Of a stretch of 64,000 bases of DNA, positions 60,695-64,000 are shown piece by piece. This stretch comes from Oceanobacillus sp. J11TS1 (GTDB lineage: Bacteria > Bacillota > Bacilli > Bacillales > Amphibacillaceae), in NCBI RefSeq assembly GCF_018333215.1, contig NZ_BORO01000001.1:62001-126000 (forward strand). The letters are read 5' to 3'. Numbering within the stretch: position 1 is the first letter of the stretch; each line of letters begins with the position of its first letter. Under the pieces are notes generated by a model, which made no database searches, was not told the origin of the DNA, and saw nothing but the letters and a program-made list of their open reading frames with translations. The position numbers and the translations under genes are program-made.

Positions 60695-60805
60695 TTCCTA
60701 CTGAGGAGCACGCTTTTGCTGGAAGTGATTAGCTATATACTCATGTATAATGGCCTATATAAACATATTGTAATTTGCAGCGACCGTTTAGAAGGTGGTG
60801 GTTAT

Positions 60806-62530
60806 TTGTTAAAGGAATTTGGAAAACAGTTTCGAACGAGAATGATTTGGATGGTAGTTATCTCTCTTTTTATGGCTGCTGCTATTGTAGGGCAGAGCTA
60901 TCTTGTGGTTTCCATTATCCAGCAGCTTTTTCTAGAGAATGCCGCATTTTCAACCGTTATTCCTGCTGTTTTTCTATTGATCAGTGTGCTTTTATTACGT
61001 ACGATATTTCAATATATGATAAAAGGTGCTGGTATCAAAATGGCACAGACAGCAAAGATTTCGATACGAGAAAGATTGCTTGCTCATTTTACTAATCAGC
61101 CAATGGCAGATGCTGAAAAGGGGCAATCTGGACAGAAGACAAGCTTGTTTATGGATACGGTTGATGAAATAGACGGCTATTTCAGTAAATATCTTCCGCA
61201 GGTGATGCAATCTGCTGGTATCGTTCTGGTTGTCTGGATTGTTATTTTTACCCAAAATTGGACGAGTGGATTAATTATTCTTGTATCAGCGCCTTTTATT
61301 CCTATATTTATGATGATTATTGGTGTGAAAACGAAGGATAAATCGAAGGAACAGCTTTCTCAATTAGCTGCATTTTCGGGAACTTTCTTAGATACATTAC
61401 AAGGACTTCCTACTGTTAAATTATTTGGTCAATCTGTTGAACAAAGAAATAAAATTAATAGAGATAGCACAGGCTTTCGAGACGCGACAATGGGTGTTTT
61501 AAAGGTTGCATTTACAAATTCCTTGGCTTTGGAATTTATCGCCATGCTTAGTATTGGTTTGATCGCACTGGAAATTGCAATCCGAATGATTATTTTTCAA
61601 AATCTCAGCTTTTTCACAGGATTTTTTGTGTTATTGCTTGCTCCGGAGATGTTTAGCCAATTGAAACAGCTAGGTTCTGCTTTTCATTCGGGACGTGCAA
61701 GTATGGGAGCCGCATCGCGAGTAGAAGATGTATTAGAAGAGGAGACAGCTCCGGTTCACTGGGGAGAAACGCCATTACAAAAGAAGGAAACTCCAGAATT
61801 AAGACTTGAACAGGCTTCTTTCCATTATGAGCAGGGAAATTTCCAATTAGAGCCTGCTACAGTGAGAATTTTGCCTAATGAGCAAGTAGCGATTATTGGT
61901 AAGACAGGTGCTGGTAAGTCAACCTTGCTTCATCTGCTTGCAGGGCTGTTGCCGGTACGAGAGGGAAGCTTTTTTATTGATGGCGTTCCGCAAGAGAAGG
62001 TACAAAAAACGGATTGGTTCGAAAGAATAAGCTATCTGTCACAGCATCCCTATGTTTTTTCGGGGACGGTGCGGGAAAATATCATGCTTGGTTCCCAGGA
62101 TGAACAAAGTGATAAGACAATCCAAGAAGTGGCTGCATATGCAGGAATATGGGAGTGGATATCCGTGCTGCCAGACGGATTAGATACCGTCATCGGAGAG
62201 GGAGGAAGAGGCTTATCAGGAGGAGAAAAACAACGTATTGCAATTGCTAGGACGCTTCTGAAAAAACCGCAAATCCTGTTTTTTGATGAACCGACAACAG
62301 GTTTAGATATTCAGACCGAGCATATGTTACAAAAATCGTTAGATGCCCTTAAAAGTCATGCAACGATTATTACTGTAGCTCATCGTCTTCATACTATCCG
62401 GAGTGCCGACAAAATTTTACTTTTAGAACGAGGGCAAATAGCTGGTCAGGGCACGCATGAGGAGCTTTACCAAAATAATAAAATGTATCAGCAAATGATC
62501 ACGGCACAGCAAGGAGGGCGACAAGTATGA
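60806..62530 (+). CDS. cydD: thiol reductant ABC exporter, CydD subunit
   Basis: 574 residues. The TTG at 60806 after AGAAGGTGGTGG is preferred over an upstream extension without a site. Six-helix membrane part (MIWMVVISLFMAAAIVGQSY start), then the ATPase: GKTGAGKSTLLHLLAGLLPV (Walker A), LSQHPYVFSGTVRENIMLG, GGRGLSGGEKQRIAIARTLL (signature), ILFFDEPTTGLD and AHRLHTIRS. With CydC it exports cysteine/glutathione-type thiols needed for cytochrome bd assembly. cydAB are not adjacent. Confidence 0.9.
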   Translation: MLKEFGKQFRTRMIWMVVISLFMAAAIVGQSYLVVSIIQQLFLENAAFSTVIPAVFLLISVLLLRTIFQYMIKGAGIKMAQTAKISIRERLLAHFTNQPMADAEKGQSGQKTSLFMDTVDEIDGYFSKYLPQVMQSAGIVLVVWIVIFTQNWTSGLIILVSAPFIPIFMMIIGVKTKDKSKEQLSQLAAFSGTFLDTLQGLPTVKLFGQSVEQRNKINRDSTGFRDATMGVLKVAFTNSLALEFIAMLSIGLIALEIAIRMIIFQNLSFFTGFFVLLLAPEMFSQLKQLGSAFHSGRASMGAASRVEDVLEEETAPVHWGETPLQKKETPELRLEQASFHYEQGNFQLEPATVRILPNEQVAIIGKTGAGKSTLLHLLAGLLPVREGSFFIDGVPQEKVQKTDWFERISYLSQHPYVFSGTVRENIMLGSQDEQSDKTIQEVAAYAGIWEWISVLPDGLDTVIGEGGRGLSGGEKQRIAIARTLLKKPQILFFDEPTTGLDIQTEHMLQKSLDALKSHATIITVAHRLHTIRSADKILLLERGQIAGQGTHEELYQNNKMYQQMITAQQGGRQV

Positions 62531-64000
62531 AGGATATAAGACTGATTTTAAAAACGATGCTGAAAGAGAAGAAGGATATTCTTTTCTCCATCTCTTTTGG
62601 GTTTTTAGCAGGCATTGCTGCAGTCTCCTTATTTGCAGCAAGTGGTTATTTAATCTCCAAAGCTGCTTTTGCACCGCCAATCTACACATTAATGATTCTT
62701 GTCGCAAGTGTAAAACTTCTAGGTATCACTTCGGCTGTGAGCAGGTACGGGGAACGTTATTTTTCGCATCGCGGAACTTTTACCATTTTGAAAAATATCC
62801 GTTTAAAGGTTTATGACCAAATAGAGCCATTAGCAAACAGGCTTTTACAAAAATATCGTAGCGGGGATATTTTAGCTCGTATTGTCGGTGATGTAGAGTC
62901 CCTTCAGCATTTTTTTTTACGTGTATTTTATCCACCGCTTGTATTAGCAGCAGTGTTTATCGCAACGATTTACTTTACATTGTATATTTCTGTTAACGTC
63001 GCACTTACAATGCTTGCTAGTATGATAATGGTACTTATTGTCTTTCCGGCAATATTTTATCTGTTTCAGAAAAAGGTAGCAGTGTCTATGCGGGAAAAAA
63101 GAGGCGCGCTGTCATCGGGATTTACTGATTACCTGCATGGATTTCGGGAGTTGACCATCTTTCAACAGGCAGAAAGAAAAAAACAGCGGCTGTTTGATGA
63201 AATGGTTCAATACGAAACAATCAATGCAAGAGAGAATCGTCAGCTTGCCATTCGGGAAGCAATCGTTATTTTCTTTTCCTTCTTTATTTCTGTTCTTATT
63301 TTAGTCCAAGCAGGTTTCTATGTTTCAGAAGGGAATCTGGCTGGAACATTGCTGGCTATGTTATTTATGATTGCCATTACTGTATTTGAGGATACGCCGT
63401 CGATGGCTGTTCTTCCTGCTCATTTGGAAGAAAGTAAAGCTTCCTCTAAACGGCTTATTGAGGTTTGGAAAGATGAAGAACCTTCCAGCACAGGCACACG
63501 TGAAATTGAAGCGGATATTCCCCTTCAGTTCGATTTTAAGAAGGTTTTCATTCAATATCCAAATGAGAAGAAAGCTGCTGTACAAGATGCATCTTTTCAA
63601 ATAAAGCCAGGGATGAATATGGCTATTGTAGGACCGAGTGGATCAGGGAAATCAACATTGATGCAGGCGATGCTTACCTTTGCACCAATCAAATCAGGAC
63701 AAATTTTGGTGAACGGGGAAGAGATAAATGGCCTTGCCCCGGATAGCTTATGGGGGCAAATGAATGTATCCCTCCAGCATAACCATTTTTTCTATGGAAG
63801 TATTTTTGAAAACTTACGGTTTGCGAATAAACAGGCTACTGCAGAAGCATGTCAGGAAGCATTAGAAAAAGTACAATTGGGGCATTTTCCTCTGGATAAA
63901 CAAGTGCTGGAGAAAGGAACGAATCTATCCGGCGGTGAAAAACAGCGCTTAGCACTTGCCCGTCTATTTTTACGAGATGCTTCTATCTGGTTGCTGGATG
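62527..64000 (+). CDS. cydC: thiol reductant ABC exporter, CydC subunit (runs off the window)
   Basis: 491 codons are visible; the frame is open to the edge. ATG overlaps the cydD stop by 4 bases (ATGA). CydC-type membrane part: AGIAAVSLFAASGYLISKAA, VSRYGERYFSHRGTF, and the fully conserved RSGDILARIVGDVESLQ. ATPase: [16 protein letters not shown] (Walker A), SLQHNHFFYGSIFENLRFAN, GTNLSGGEKQRLALARLFL (signature) and SIWLLD at the cut, the start of Walker B. About 90 residues are missing. Confidence 0.92.
   Translation, partial: MKDIRLILKTMLKEKKDILFSISFGFLAGIAAVSLFAASGYLISKAAFAPPIYTLMILVASVKLLGITSAVSRYGERYFSHRGTFTILKNIRLKVYDQIEPLANRLLQKYRSGDILARIVGDVESLQHFFLRVFYPPLVLAAVFIATIYFTLYISVNVALTMLASMIMVLIVFPAIFYLFQKKVAVSMREKRGALSSGFTDYLHGFRELTIFQQAERKKQRLFDEMVQYETINARENRQLAIREAIVIFFSFFISVLILVQAGFYVSEGNLAGTLLAMLFMIAITVFEDTPSMAVLPAHLEESKASSKRLIEVWKDEEPSSTGTREIEADIPLQFDFKKVFIQYPNEKKAAVQDASFQIKPGMNMAIVGPSGSGKSTLMQAMLTFAPIKSGQILVNGEEINGLAPDSLWGQMNVSLQHNHFFYGSIFENLRFANKQATAEACQEALEKVQLGHFPLDKQVLEKGTNLSGGEKQRLALARLFLRDASIWLLD

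Noticed and set aside
1-64000. CRISPR arrays, tRNA, rRNA, tmRNA, integrases, transposases and known riboswitch classes
   Set aside because: No regularly spaced direct repeats outside the collagen gene, no cloverleaf or rRNA motifs, and no frame with recombinase or transposase motifs were seen by eye; a covariance-model scan would be needed to exclude short RNA families.

Overview
The window looks like chromosomal DNA of a low-GC, endospore-forming member of the Bacillaceae. Gene content (CotD-type coat proteins, a CgeB-type spore glycosyltransferase, HemAT, YpsA, PdxK, PpaC, CydDC, a YoaS/YozG/YoaT-like set) and strong AGGAGG ribosome sites support this. An Oceanobacillus/Virgibacillus-type relative is my best guess, but it rests on gene content only. 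I saw no rRNA, tRNA, CRISPR, phage or intact IS.

Region 1 (1-10.9 kb) is a spore-surface island. A minus-strand operon encodes a collagen-like glycoprotein with a jelly-roll-type C-terminus, two smaller proteins that share its N-terminal domain, an orphan protein and a TPR-containing GT2 glycosyltransferase. Next to it lie two DUF2642-type proteins, a polysaccharide pyruvyl transferase, a CgeB-like glycosyltransferase and a two-part GT2 enzyme. The island is AT-rich and loosely packed, with two long gene-free stretches.

Region 2 (11-18.8 kb) holds mixed housekeeping genes: DUF2975 plus XRE regulator plus DUF817, a second-copy-type undecaprenyl diphosphate synthase, a C45/AAT-family Ntn hydrolase, an M20 amidohydrolase, an RDD membrane protein and an MscS channel.

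Region 3 (18.9-24.1 kb) is a glucitol-type PTS operon: COG4091-like SAF oxidoreductase, GutM, IIC, IIBC, IIA and a SorC-type regulator. It has a near-perfect sigma-A promoter and repeated TAACATATGTTA operators. It contains no sorbitol-6-phosphate dehydrogenase. A collapsed second copy of the upstream mscS gene lies just downstream, so the operon is bracketed by mscS sequence.

Region 4 (24.3-38.8 kb) carries hemAT with a structured leader, a metallophosphoesterase, an acyl-CoA ligase and thioesterase pair, an N-methyl-amino-acid oxidase, a complete peptide ABC operon on the minus strand, a TauE/SafE exporter, an inverted-repeat-bounded repeat element and a BASS symporter.

Region 5 (39-48.4 kb) has a polar amino acid ABC operon, a YczE-type membrane protein and an acid-sugar (probably D-threonate) module: PrpR-N regulator, KdgT-type permease, DUF1537 kinase and PdxA2-type dehydrogenase. 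The regulator's AAA+ domain has lost the GAFTGA segment and has an altered Walker B.

Region 6 (48.2-64 kb) contains a very small membrane protein, an FAD amino-acid oxidase, DinB, PpaC, a cold shock protein, two CotD-like coat proteins, YpsA, a SIMPL protein, a GNAT enzyme, an FMN reductase, a DHA2 efflux pump, PdxK, the second C45/AAT paralogue, a COG2231-type DNA glycosylase and cydDC (cydC runs off the end).
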